This document shows positions 20,550-31,129 of a stretch of 64,000 nt of DNA, one piece after another (positions within the stretch are counted from its first letter, which is position 1; every line of letters begins with the position of its first letter). The notes under the pieces were generated by a model. That model was not told the origin of the DNA. It ran no database searches and saw only the letters and a program-made list of their open reading frames with translations. A program made the translations under genes and the position numbers. This DNA comes from Sepioteuthis lessoniana (taxonomy: Eukaryota; Mollusca; Cephalopoda; Myopsida; Loliginidae): the NCBI GenBank assembly GCA_963585895.1, contig OY757913.1, positions 106,959,599-107,023,598 of the forward strand, in the 5' to 3' direction.

Positions 20550-20710
20550 TATTTACCTAACCCCTCCGTACGAGTAGGTTGGGGTACAAGTTCTCCTCGC
20601 CTGACTTTTCCAGCGCAAACTTTACTTATAAAGCTAAACACAGAGTGTTTAACTAACTCACAATTTATTACTAAAATAACATAACTGAAAACATTTTGTC
20701 CTCAATTACC
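20550..20710. mobile_element. SINE-C 3' end (minus) next to LTR-like fragment
   Basis: ATTTACCTAACCCCTCCGTA is the complement of the SINE-C end. From 20585, CGCCTGACTTTTCCAGCGC and ACAATTTATTACTAAAATAA repeat the distal part of the 19140-19788 block. Confidence 0.6.
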
Positions 20711-20830
20711 TGACCTACCCGATAATTATATACATATGTTGCTGCCAGCAAAACCCTCATTAGTTGATAAGTCTGGGTTCAATCTTGGTTTCCGGTCCAG
20801 ACCATAGAAGTATGATTGTCCAGAATACCG
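20688..20830 (+). repeat. Dispersed repeat K, copy 1
   Basis: TGTCCTCAATTACCTGACCT, GTTGCTGCCAGCAAAA and TTCAATCTTGGTTTCCGGTC recur in the same order at 22948-23085. The GGGTTCAATC phrase may be a B box, so this may be part of a SINE head. Confidence 0.7.
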
Positions 20831-22340
20831 GGAAGAGTCCCGAAGATTTGCTCTCATTCAAACTTCAGTGGAAAGCTATCACCTAACGCTGGTGTGAAAA
20901 ATTCTCAATGAACTCTCAATGAAATAAAATGATATGTGTGTGGGGGGGTCCTGTGCTAGTCACGGAACCCAATGTGGTGTGACTACTAGTCACAGTACTT
21001 GTGGCTATTTTGTTCTTGACTACAACATTAGCTTCCGACTCTTTGCTTTGTCAAATACTTCCATGCCCACTCTGTGTTAGAAAGATCCACGAAAGGGAGT
21101 TGACACAATTCAGCCGGATCTTCTTCTGACGGTTAGGTAATATGAGTGATTAGATTGTCTAGCAACTCAAATAATAGAGAAAACCCGTTGTTTAACAACA
21201 ACAAAATCATTTTTTTTTATTGAAACACCTTTTTAAGACTATAAATAACAAACAAACGATGTTTGCTTTCCAGGCAAACAGAAGAAGAAAGAATATCGAG
21301 AGAGGAAGAGTGACGATGAGGTGCAGTTAGAGTGACACTAACTTCTCTAAAGTCTGGGACTTTGAATTTTTTGTAACGTCTGAAGGTTGTTCGGAGTGCC
21401 TCGGGTCTAGAATAGAAGAGATGCTTCTTTGGCAGTCTTGAGTTTCTTCTTGGTCCCTTTTCTCATCCTCTCTGAGGATTTGTTTTCTTATCCCATTTTT
21501 ATAGATCAATATCTGGACTAAAAATGGTTTCTGATTGGTTGTCCAATAAGAGACACATAGGAGTCATATTACCATTGGTCAGCCAATCCTAGTTCAAGAT
21601 TATATCTTACATGTATAGGGAAAACCCCTGTTAGATGCTTTGACCAATGGGAACTGGTTTAGAGCAAGGGGTTTGGACAAAATAATTCACAGCCTCACCT
21701 GATTGGATGAACCATGCCCAGCTGACATTTATTTTGGGTGGAGCAAAATTAAATCTCCCTTTTGACATTGACCTTCAAGATAAGGACTAGAAAAATATGT
21801 TTTACGAAATGACCCGTTCATCGTTGTGATTGATGAAGTTAGTTGACAACAGAAAAATTTGATAAATTTGCTAACCTTTAAAATTAAAAGCAATTGTCTT
21901 GCACTTAATTGATATTTAAAATCAGAAACGATTGTTGCATACTTAACTGATCTTTAGGAACGATCAACCAGCTTTTTAGGTCAATATAAGCCTTGTACAA
22001 AAAGATACTTATTTTAAGAATCTTTTTTGTTTTTGAGGTATATATATATATATATATTCATATATTTCATAAAACCTAATTTTTTACAGATTAGTTAAGT
22101 ACTTAACTGCACGTTGTGTCACAGGGGAGGGGTGTATTGGATATCCTTCCCTTTTTTAACTGTGGTTCGACTCATATGAAATAAAATCAATATGACATAT
22201 ATGAATATTCCTTTGTACTTACTTATTTTTTAACTGCTTTCAAGCCGATTTTTACAAGCTAGAATTCAGATTTTTCTTTCTCTTAGACTGGTTGGTATTT
22301 GCACAACCACGAATCCGTCCAAGAGAATCAGACGCACAAA
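20831..22340. other. Unassigned interval with one short (TA)n tract
   Basis: No recognised element. A GA-rich patch lies near 21285-21330 and a (TA)n tract at 22038-22058. Phrases such as GAAACGATTGTTGCATACTTAACTGATC resemble local duplication (21880 and 21930) but are weak. Confidence 0.45.
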
Positions 22341-22344
22341 CGTT

Positions 22345-22615
22345 TCTGGTATTTTAAGATACAAACAAATTACCAACTCTCGGACTGACTACCAGTCGTA
22401 GAGATAGCCAACAAAAAAAATGCCGAATATTGGACTTTGCCGTCACGGTGAACCACAGAGTAAAAATAAAAGAAAGCGAAAAGTATCTAGACCTTGCCAG
22501 AGAACGAAATATACAATGAAACATTAAGGTGACGATGATACCAATTGTAATTGGTGCGCTTGGAACATTTCCCAAAGGGACTGGAAGACTTAGAAATCAG
22601 AGAAGTTGATACCAT
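22345..22615 (+). pseudogene. Non-LTR reverse transcriptase, C-terminal fragment
   Basis: In shifting frames the plus strand reads DTNKLPTLGLTTSRRD, then CRILDFAVTVNHRVKIKES, KYLDLARER, TMIPIVIGALGT and LEDLEI. This combination is a familiar distal region of invertebrate LINE reverse transcriptases. Frameshifts and stops break it. It differs from the RTE copies elsewhere in the window, so a second LINE family is present. The clade is not determined. Confidence 0.65.
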
Positions 22616-22842
22616 CCAAACTTTTTTTTATCTTAAATAGTGTTTAAAATATATTTCTAAAAATTAATATACTGCAAAAGAAACTACGAAAAATGAACAG
22701 TACATATATATACATATTTCTATATAATATTTCTCTATCAAATATTTTTGTTTTTCTACATATTATAAAATTTAACTCCAATCGTTCTATAACGTTTACC
22801 CTGGACTTATACTTTTCAGAAAAGCATGAACTGTCTTTTCTC

Positions 22843-23085
22843 ACCAGCTATGGGCTAAATAGCACAAATACTGTCCGTCTAAAAGGATGGCACTGAAATT
22901 ACATTTCTCACAAAGATTGATATGCCATTAAATTTTAAAAAACGAAACTGAAAACATAGTTTGTCCTCAATTACCTGACCTACCCGAAAAGTATATATAC
23001 ACATATTGCTGCCAGCAAAAAACCTCATAATGTTGATGACTCTGGATTCAGTCTTAGATTCCGGTCCAAAATATAATCATCAATA
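22843..23085 (+). mobile_element. SINE-A 3' fragment followed by repeat K copy 2
   Basis: CACCAGCTATGGGCTAAATA to GATTGATATGCCATTAAA is a SINE-A 3' part (22843-22940). From 22948, TTGTCCTCAATTACCTGACC and TTGCTGCCAGCAAAAAACC match repeat K. Confidence 0.65.
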
Positions 23086-24200
23086 ACCCAGAAAGTTTTG
23101 GCATTATTTTGAATATCACGAGACTTTATGATTTTTCTTCAAATTATCGAAATGTCAGATTAATATGCAGCTTTTTCTTGCAATCGTTGTATAACAATGT
23201 ACATGATCCTTGTCTCAAAGCTTTTATAGAGAGATGTAAGATAGGAATTAACTCAGGAGATGAAATGTCAATACAATATATATATTAGCAATATTCTTTG
23301 CAATATTAATAAATACAGAATGCTCAGTATTGCTAACATATATGTATATATATATATTGGATTGCATAGACATCGAGTCAAAAAGGCCCTGTAATTGACA
23401 CTTCCTCAGCGATGCAATCATCGAACGAAGTGGTTTCTAAAAAAACATCAAAATATGCCTAAAAGAAAAATAGCTAGAATCATGTTCTCAGCACATAACA
23501 AACTTGTAAATAAACAATTAGAATACAGATCTAAATGTAGGCATGAAAACAAGTCAACTGAAAACTAGGAATTCCAAAGCCAAATGAATAAATAGATAAA
23601 AATAGTAAATACATGAATGAAAGAATAAAATAAGTATAAAGACATGAAAAAAAAATGACTAAATAAGTAAAGATAGATTTTTTTTAAATTAATGGCAAAT
23701 GTGAAACAGACTCATAAATTTCTCTGTGATTTTGTGCTACAAATGAATCATTAAATCTCGGTCAGAAATGTTGATTTATAAAAAAAAGAACTTGTTATTT
23801 AGTGGATTCTACATTCCCAGGCGACAACCAAGTGAAAATGAAAACAAACGAATAGACTTAAACTTAGACGGTACGAGAGAGCTGAAAAAGTTTCGAACAT
23901 GAAAGTATCGGTGATATCACTCCTAGTTAATATTATTAGAATAGTCCGCTAGGAAGAGGGGGAAAAGTGTGAAAACTTCTGTGGAAGAATAGAGACCATA
24001 CAGATGACAGCACTGTTAAGACCAGCATAAATACTTAAAAGAATCCTGGAGACTTAAGGTAACATATTGTTGCACATAATTCTATGAAAGCCTACTAGTT
24101 ACGTCTGGGGCGAAAACCTCCCAGGGAATAAAATCATCAGTAAAAGAAATAAATTAAGCATAAGAGAATTAATAAATAAACAATTAAAAAAAATTAATAG
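23086..24200. other. Unassigned AT-rich interval
   Basis: Contains a short (TA)n near 23337-23357 and A-rich runs. No recognised element. Confidence 0.45.
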
Positions 24201-24204
24201 AACA

Positions 24205-25352
24205 TAGATCAATGTTTGGAACCATTTAATTGTATGCAAACGAATGAGAAATGTTGAATAGTATAATTAGTGTTAAATAGCAATGCGTGAAACCTTATGT
24301 CTAAATTGAATAATTGGTATTACATAGCGATACTTAGAATCATTAACAGTGTGCAAATGAATGACTAATGTTGAAATGAAATGATTAGTGTTAAATAACG
24401 AAACTTGTAATCTCATCAATGTCTGTAAGCGAATGAATAATTTTAAACAAAATTAGTGTTTGATAGCAATAATCGACACCATTTAACTGTGTAGAAACAA
24501 TTGCAATAATTATGCGCAAACAAAGTAATTCTAAGTTACAATAAAGTGAAATTACCTACAAAGTATTTATTTACAAATCATATGTGTATATACATTAGAT
24601 ATATACAAACAAATGACTGGTAATAAATTGTTACTCTTACGTAGCAATAATTGGAAGCATTAACCGTGTGCAAATGAATGAATAATCTTGAAATAGAATA
24701 ATTAGTGTTAAATAGCAAAACTTGTAACCACTTCACTGTCTGCAAACCAGGTTAACGAACCAGACACGCGGGACACTGCTGGAGAAGCAAGGGCGATCTC
24801 ATAAGTGATTTACTCCTATGGACCCCCATATATGGCCGTGCAAAAGCAGGACGACCAGCTCGAACTTACATACAGCAACTATGTGAGGACACAGGATGTA
24901 ACCCTGAAGACCTGCCGGAGGCGATGAATGATAGGGAGAAGTGGGGAGAGAGGGTCAGGGATATCCGTGCTGGTGGCACGTCATGATGATGATGATATAG
25001 CAATAATTCAAACCGTTTAACAGTGTAGAAACAATAACAAGACTAGTGTGTCAACAAATTAGTTTTCACTTGAAAATGAAATTACCTACGAACTATTCGC
25101 TTACAAATCATATATGTATATCCATTCAAATGTGTGCAAAAAATGGCCTATGTTAAATTCTTATTGTCACATAGCACTACTTTAAACCATTTAACTATGT
25201 GCAAACGAATGAGCTCAGGCTTGTTTAAAAAAGAAAACTTTTCCGCAAAATGTATTTACCAATCATATATTTAGTATATGTGTTTAAAGAGGATTTGACA
25301 TTAAATAACCTGCAATGATTAAAATGTCATAAAAACCACCCAACCCAATCCA
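24205..25352 (+). repeat. ~75-bp tandem array (SINE-B variant interior) with SINE tail
   Basis: Units contain ATTAGTGTTAAATAGCAA, a variant of ACTTGAAACCATTTAACTG and TGCAAACGAATGAATAAT. Five or more degenerate units run from 24205, are broken by a LINE at 24757-24996, and resume. The end has AATCATATATTTAGTATATG and a GACATTAAATAACCTGCAA tail. The same unit occurs singly in other SINE-B copies. Confidence 0.75.
24757..24996 (+). pseudogene. RTE-type LINE 3' fragment inserted in tandem array
   Basis: GGACACTGCTGGAGAAGCA to a (GAT)n tail at 24985. Frames read AGRPARTYIQQL-like sequence, CEDTGC, EDLPEAMND and RVRDIRAGGTS. This is 5'-truncated to about 240 bp, as is usual for LINE insertions. 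Confidence 0.85.
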
Positions 25353-25484
25353 CAAATAGAACATAGCCACATAAACAACCATTCAGCCTTTCACTGAATG
25401 AATGGCATGTAAAATGATTTAGGATTTTAGTAAAAAAATTCTAGTGCAAATTATTTCCGAGCTGAACTTTGATTTCAAGACCCT

Positions 25485-25612
25485 TCATTCATTTGCACAC
25501 AGTTAATGGTTCCAAGTATTGTTGTAAAAGAGAAACAATTTAATATCAGTCATTTGTTTGCACATATTTAATGGATATACACGTATGAATTGTAAGTAAT
25601 TTTTAATTCGGA
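25485..25612 (-). mobile_element. SINE-B variant interior fragment, reverse
   Basis: CATTCATTTGCACACAGTTA, ATGGTTCCAAGTATTGTTG and CATTTGTTTGCACATA are complements of the 24205 array unit. Confidence 0.6.
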
Positions 25613-26255
25613 AAGGTCGGGCAAATAACCCTTGTTTTGCACAAACATGTCAATCATATTAGGATAAGTAAATTGATAAGATCGAAAAATTTGTTTTAGA
25701 ATCAGCTGTAAGAAAAATATATTAGGATAAACAATTACAAAGATATCATCTGCTATTTAGCCATGACGTGTCACTAAAAGGTTTCGTGACTATATATGAT
25801 TAAAGCATTAGTTAAGGAATTATCAGAATAACATATAAAAGAAAGAGATTCAAAGACTCTTGGGTAGAAAAGGAGAAGCCTTTAGAAGGACCAGGAGCAG
25901 ACGAGGTAAAGCAGTGACTCCATAGGCCGGGAGACAATGTCGAAGCTCCCATGAGAGTGACGGATGGGTCCGCGGAGAAGAAATAACGAAGTCTGTGGTT
26001 GTCCGTTTTGCCTCACATGGCTTATAGTCTTGGTCTATCTAATTAGTTGACGCATCACTTTACCTATCTTACTCTTTTCGCCGATTATTGAAATGATACA
26101 GCCATAAATAATATTTCGTATCCTGCAACAAACAGTGTAATTTTGTTCTGTGTTGTGTTACAACTTTCGACATGATGCCGTTGTGCTTTACACACTCGTT
26201 CACCCACATACTCCATACAACACTACATAAAGAAAATTCCAACACATGAGACTCA
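25613..26255. other. No assignable feature
   Basis: AT-rich, no motif. Confidence 0.4.
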
Positions 26256-26259
26256 TTTG

Positions 26260-26745
26260 GTCAGATGATCTCAAAGTTCAGAAACTCATAGACTACATAA
26301 TTCTTGGCGAGTCCTCCTGATGGCATCTGATGTGTGCACTGAGCTGATCAATATAGGCCATTGTTGATCGGACGACACTAGAGTGTACTTTGTTGATGAT
26401 TTGAAAGATAGGAGGCAAGTGGCTGTACAGTTGCTCCTTTAAGTGTTCTGCTTCAAAGATTTTTTTTAAAACAGCTAGCATAATCCATGAATAGTAACCA
26501 TCTAGCTTTTACTTCTAGTACTTTGATAGTGCAGCCATATAATAGTACTCTTATGGCTAAAGAATGGAAGAATTTCTGTTTTATTTTATCAAACAATCAA
26601 ATTTTCATATGTTCAATAGCTTATCGATAGCAGTCTATGCCTCCTTTGCGCGAATGTGGGGTTCGCTTTTAGTGGATGAGATATTTGTACCGAAGTATGT
26701 GAAGTCGTCAACGAATTTAAGACGTTTCTCATTTAATGTGGAAAC
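26260..26745 (-). pseudogene. RTE-type LINE, thumb to C-terminal fragment
   Basis: Minus-strand frames read KFVDDFTYFGTNISSTKSE near 26740, then AIDKL, a KLDGYYSWIMLAVLKKIF segment, and KEQLYSHLPPIFQIINKV near 26400. This is the connection region after the RTE catalytic core, and the piece just upstream of the ISDVLLWTP segment seen elsewhere. Several stops are present. Confidence 0.75.
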
Positions 26746-26788
26746 GGCATCAACTTATTTAAAACACATGAACTCTGCTGTGAGATCA

Positions 26789-26830
26789 CACACACATACA
26801 CACACATACACATACACACACGCACACACA
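26789..26830. repeat. (CA)n microsatellite
   Basis: Imperfect CA tract with TACA interruptions. Confidence 0.95.
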
Positions 26831-27306
26831 CAGATTTTGGGGCCACATTGATTTTTTTCTATAAAGTGAATAAAGTTACATATTCTTGCCTTCTGATTAG
26901 TGAACGCTTGTAGTATTAAATAAAGTACAAACCACGATATGAGAGAAAATAGAGATATATTCTCAGGAAAAAAGTATATACAATAGAGAGACTATTAGTA
27001 GATAAGAACATATGATTAGTGAATATAGAATAAAGATATAGTCCAACGATAGTATTGTATTCCGTTATTACGGTAGCAAGTAAGGTGATCTAGTGCGATC
27101 TCCAGTCTCCAACGCTCTAATACTATTCCTATAAGAAGCTGCTCTTTACCTTCTAGTCTGCCCTGGCATTAGTAGCTACTGCTATATATGACAGTTGGAC
27201 TAGTTCATTGTGTGGAAAAAGGTGGGTGATACCCAATACATATCTTTAAAGAAAACATTCATTTTTGGCATATTTGCCGGCAGTTGTGCTATAATTCAAA
27301 CAAAGG
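26831..27306. other. No assignable feature
   Basis: AT-rich, no recognised element. Confidence 0.4.
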
Positions 27307-27562
27307 GGGGTGTCCTCGTGGTGTAATGGTTAAAGCGATGGACTGCGGAATCGTAGTAAGCGAGTTCCTACTCCAGTAGCGTTATTACGTTCACTTTCGG
27401 GCAAATACCCTTGGGAAAGGTATGAACCCCCTTATCCTCCCAGCTACGGGTTAAATAGTACCACTACTGTTCTTCTAGGAGAATGGCTTTGACATTAAAT
27501 AACCTAACAAAGGCTGATATGCCATTAAACAAAGAAACCAAACCAAATCAAACCAAACAAAT
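27307..27562 (+). mobile_element. SINE-A, best-preserved full-length copy
   Basis: Head GTGTCCTCGTGGTGTAATGG with A box TGGTGTAATGG, then GACTGCGGAATCGTAGTAAG and a B-box position at 27361 (here GAGTTCCTACTCC; other copies keep GAGTTCGAACTCC). Middle TTCACTTTCGGGCAAATACC, TTGGGAAAGGTATGAACCCC and GGGTTAAATAGTACCACTAC. Tail GACATTAAATAACCTAACAA, GCTGATATGCCATTAAAC and CCAAACCAAATC. Transcription by RNA polymerase III is inferred from the boxes. Confidence 0.9.
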
Positions 27563-28638
27563 GACAATAAAATAATACTTTTAATAAAAAAAAAATTCTA
27601 TTTTATTTTAAATGTGTAAACAACTCTTGTATATTCTTAGACAGTTCACTTCGAACTTTACGATCAATTGCAAAATTAGCCTTTATCATGAACTAATAGA
27701 AATAATTCATGGTGTTCCAAAACTTTTGATCGGTAGTATATATATATATATATATATTACCTTGGACTTTCCACAGGATCGGCTTGTCTATTCTAATACC
27801 AGTCAATTCGTTGCGCGTACTTATTTGTTGAAAGAGAATGACGAATTTTGTTTGTCGGCGTTCATCTTTCTAAAGTGCATCGTCATTTAAACAAGTGCGT
27901 TTGCCGTGTTTCCAGGAGATTCCTTTTGAAGAACCATTTAAATAGTTGGCAAGAGAGGAACAGTTTGCCATGATGAAAGCAGATTTTCTGAACAAATACC
28001 AGATCTTTTGCGATTCGCAGCGTCTGTTTAATGTCATTAGAAGCAGACTGGCCGCAAGGATGTGACCATCTAAAATTGCTTTCCTTCTCATTGTTTAATT
28101 GGTTAACGTTTTCAGCATTGGCTTGAGTAAGTCCCCACTCCTTGACCAACTCACCAACATTGTGAAAATCAAACTACCTTATTTGTAACGGTAAGAATGC
28201 TAAGCCCGAAACGCGACAGGAGCCTGGCTGGTTAATTGATTGATTTTAACGGCATTTCAACTATATCTCTTAAAGGTCAGGGAATCGCGTTCTTTTACTT
28301 TTATTATTATACAATATAAGCTTATTTCTTAGACTTCAAATTTTATCTATTAGATAATTTTAAGACGAAAGGTGTCAATAAATTTGAATATATGCCATAT
28401 ATATATATAAGTTCATGCTATGCTATATATATATAAGTTCATCGATAGTCAATTCATAAGAAAGAGGAATAGGTCACAGTGGACCTGGTAGTAATGACAA
28501 GGAAAGAGAAAACAAGATGCAGTTTACAAACATATGCATATTACACTGCAAGAGATGTCAGTGCATTATACGATCTGCCGATAGATTCATTTATTGTAAT
28601 TAGTATCTGACAAGATCTACTTTAGCCCACAATATTTG
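27563..28638. other. Unassigned DNA with small (TA)n tracts
   Basis: TA tracts at 27736-27757 and near 28398 and 28421; the last two lie in a short duplicated phrase (TATATATATAAGTTCATGC/ATC). Overlapping 73- and 88-codon minus-strand frames at 27870-28149 are non-repetitive but have no motif I recognise. Confidence 0.45.
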
Positions 28639-28868
28639 GGGTGTCCTCGTGGTGTAATGGTTAAAGCGATGAACTGCGGAATCGTAGTACGCGAGTTCGT
28701 ACTCCAGTGGCGCTATTACGTTCACTTTCGGGCAAATACCCTTGGGAAAGGTATGAACCCCCTTATTCTCCCTCCAGCTATGGGTAAATAGTAGGACGGA
28801 CTAGGTTCTTCAGCCTTGGTGAGGCAACTAGTCTAGGAGAAGGAAAACTCTGAATTCAAACCTGTTAA
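28639..28868 (+). mobile_element. Chimeric SINE: SINE-A 5' half joined to SINE-C 3' half
   Basis: Head GTGTCCTCGTGGTGTAATGG through TTGGGAAAGGTATGAACCCC is SINE-A. From about 28765 (CTCCCTCCAGCTATGGGTAA) it is SINE-C, with a GGTTCTTCAGCCTTGGTGAG region and GAATTCAAACCTGTTAAAC. The junction is in the module that both families share. Confidence 0.8.
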
Positions 28869-29225
28869 ACACACTTCTTTATAAAAATATATCTCTCACA
28901 CTTTATTCTCGGAAGGGTTGATGTTGGTTGTGTGTGAGAGATGAACTGGAAACGGGGACAGACTGTTATGTTGACCCAAAGTTCTTCTTTCGACCATAGC
29001 AGCACTTCTTCATCATCTTGGCTTGGTTGCTCAACCGTGGGTCACTGAGGGCCTAAAGCCCTCAGTCTGCTGCAGGTTCTCAATTCGGCATCTTGTCCCC
29101 AACTGACTCCAACTCCAACTGACTCAAGCCGTCTGTGTCCTGGTTATATTTTTCAACTGTTCCTCCGCTTATTTACACAGGTGCATCTCTTGATTGACGG
29201 CTTGGTCGAGGGTCCATGTATTACA
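28869..29225 (-). mobile_element. Solo LTR, related to 7472 element, start truncated
   Basis: ACACTTCTTTATAAAAATAT, CTCTCACACTTTATTCTCGG, TTGCTCAACCGTGGGTCACT and GTTATATTTTTCAACTG match the other LTR copies. It ends TGTATTACA. The complement of TTTATT gives the polyadenylation signal on the minus strand. Confidence 0.65.
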
Positions 29226-29239
29226 GTATCATCGCTGAT

Positions 29240-29312
29240 CTCCAAAGATGGCTTTAGCATTAAATAACTCACGAAGGTTAATATGCCATAAACCAAAGAA
29301 CCAAACAAAACC
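29240..29312 (+). mobile_element. SINE-A tail fragment
   Basis: ATGGCTTTAGCATTAAATAA through GGTTAATATGCCATAAACC, following the LTR. It may be the 3' part of the SINE that the LTR entered. Confidence 0.65.
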
Positions 29313-29404
29313 TGATTAATAAAAGTTGATTTGTTACGTTTGGAATTCTACCAATTAGGTAATTTTAAGATTACAAGTAAAGGTAACTCTAAAATATTTA
29401 CATG

Positions 29405-29642
29405 ATTTGGTTTCTTTATTTAATCGTATATCAACATTTGTGGGTTACTGAAAGCGAAAGTTATCCTAGTAGAAATATAGTAGTGGCACTATTTTAGTTA
29501 TATTCGGAGAGATAAGGAGTCTGGTATCATTCCAAACAGTTGTTTTCCGAAAGAAAACATGATAACGCCATTAGAGTTCGAACCCCCTTTCTATAATGTC
29601 GCAGTTCTGCACATAAGCAACGACGCCACAGGGATTTCCAAT
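29405..29642 (-). mobile_element. SINE-A copy, reverse orientation
   Basis: TTTGGTTTCTTTATTTAATC (tail complement), AGTAGTGGCACTATTTTAG, and GAGTTCGAACCCCC as the B-box complement; ends near CGCCACAGGG. Confidence 0.75.
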
Positions 29643-29769
29643 ATAAAATTGGGAAGTTATTATTTTTTATTAAGTATTTTTATTTGTTTTTTAAAATCAT
29701 ATAACTGTATGGAAACAAATGATTGTTGATGAATAGAAATAATTATTTGAAACGGTATAATTTTTAGTT

Positions 29770-30372
29770 TTAGGATTCTGGGGTTGCAGAATACAAAGAC
29801 TGCTTTTGTGTAGAAGGGTATAGAACCCCCCGCCTACGAATGTCCTGATATGACACTAAACAATCTGATGGTGAGGTTCTAGTAATACTGGAGCTGTGAG
29901 GGAATGCGTAATAACACTTCATTGCCATCACTCCCAGATCCACCAGAGCCTGGAGTGAAAGCAGCTGATAGGGCCCTATCTATGGGTCAAATATAACTAA
30001 AATGCATACTTATACTAAACTGAATTGTTTTATATGGAATTGTTTTGTATGCTAAACTTAATTTTTTAAAAAAAAAGAACAGTTTTTGACATAGAAACTG
30101 TACTTTCACTAAACTGAATTGTTTGAAATAGAAATGTTTTGACTTTTAACTGTTTGTAAATAAAATCTATACTTAACTGAATTGGCTGAATTAGAAATCT
30201 TTGAATAAACGGAATAGCTTTAAATGGAAATGTTTTTGACAATTAAACAGTGTAATCATACGAAACTAATTTGTTTGAAATAGAATTGTTTATGTGTATA
30301 AAAATGGATTTGGCATTAAATAACCTACAAAGTTTGATATGCCATAAAATCCAAACAAACAAACAAACAATA
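29770..30372 (+). mobile_element. SINE-B copy with about five internal units
   Basis: Head GGGGTTGCAGAATACAAAGA, GTCCTGATATGACACTAAAC, CACTTCATTGCCATCACTCC and GGGCCCTATCTATGGGTCAA. Internal ACTGAATTGTTTGAAATAG units follow, with tail TTTGGCATTAAATAACCTAC. Confidence 0.85.
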
Positions 30373-30489
30373 TAAAAAGTAGGCCTGTTGATAATTAATA
30401 ATAAGTTATCAAACAATATTCATGTGTCCTTGTATAAGTGTTATGCTATAGTAAGTATTCCTCATTATTTACTCGTAGTCAGGATTAAA

Positions 30490-30805
30490 CCTGCAGGACT
30501 TATGGTGCAATGGATATAGACATTTGATTGAAAAGATCTTCTAAGTGAAAAGGTCTTGAGGTTGCAGGTTAAATCCCAACTACAGGTAAATAATATCACA
30601 TACTTAAGATAGCTTAACACTTGTACCCGCTCATGGGTAACGGAATGAGAACAATTTATCCACCTGGGTTAATTAAAGGTTCTTCGATGGCTTCTGAGTT
30701 CAATATGAAACATCTGATGAAAGTAGAAGGATATATCGGCCGAAACGTTTTGGGGAAAGCAATGGCGATAAAGAAATAGTCTGAATATTTTAAAAGATGA
30801 AAATC
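30490..30805 (+). mobile_element. SINE-G copy 1, tRNA-like with hammerhead-like 3' block
   Basis: CTTATGGTGCAATGGATAT (A-box-like) and GGTTGCAGGTTAAATCCC (B-box-like). ACACTTGTACCCGCTCATGG follows, then CTGATGAAAGTAG, ATATATCGGCCGAAACGTTT and TAGTCTGAATATTTTA. The same order occurs at 41075 and 60820. Confidence 0.75.
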
Positions 30806-31129
30806 ATCAAGCTTTATCTCATAGATTTAGACAACTATAATTTATATAGGTGTTTTTCAAGAGGATTTTTGAGTACTAAAGTATATCATAGCACCTATTC
30901 CTAAGACTAAGAATTATACCGTTTCAAATAATTATTTCTATTCAGCAACAATCATTTATTTCCATACAGTTATATGATTTAAAAAAAAACTAATAAAAAT
31001 ACTTAGTAAACAATAATAATCTTAAAACAAATAAGTTACAGTTATATGGCATCAATTCCAAGTCAGAGTGGGCTTAGGTAATGAAAAGGTACTTCATACT
31101 ACTCGGAGTTTCAGAAATGTAGCCTCACC

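Noticed and set aside
27307-27380. Possible genuine tRNA gene
   Set aside because: It has A/B boxes but no matching acceptor stem closing after the B box; the sequence continues as SINE-A body and recurs many times.
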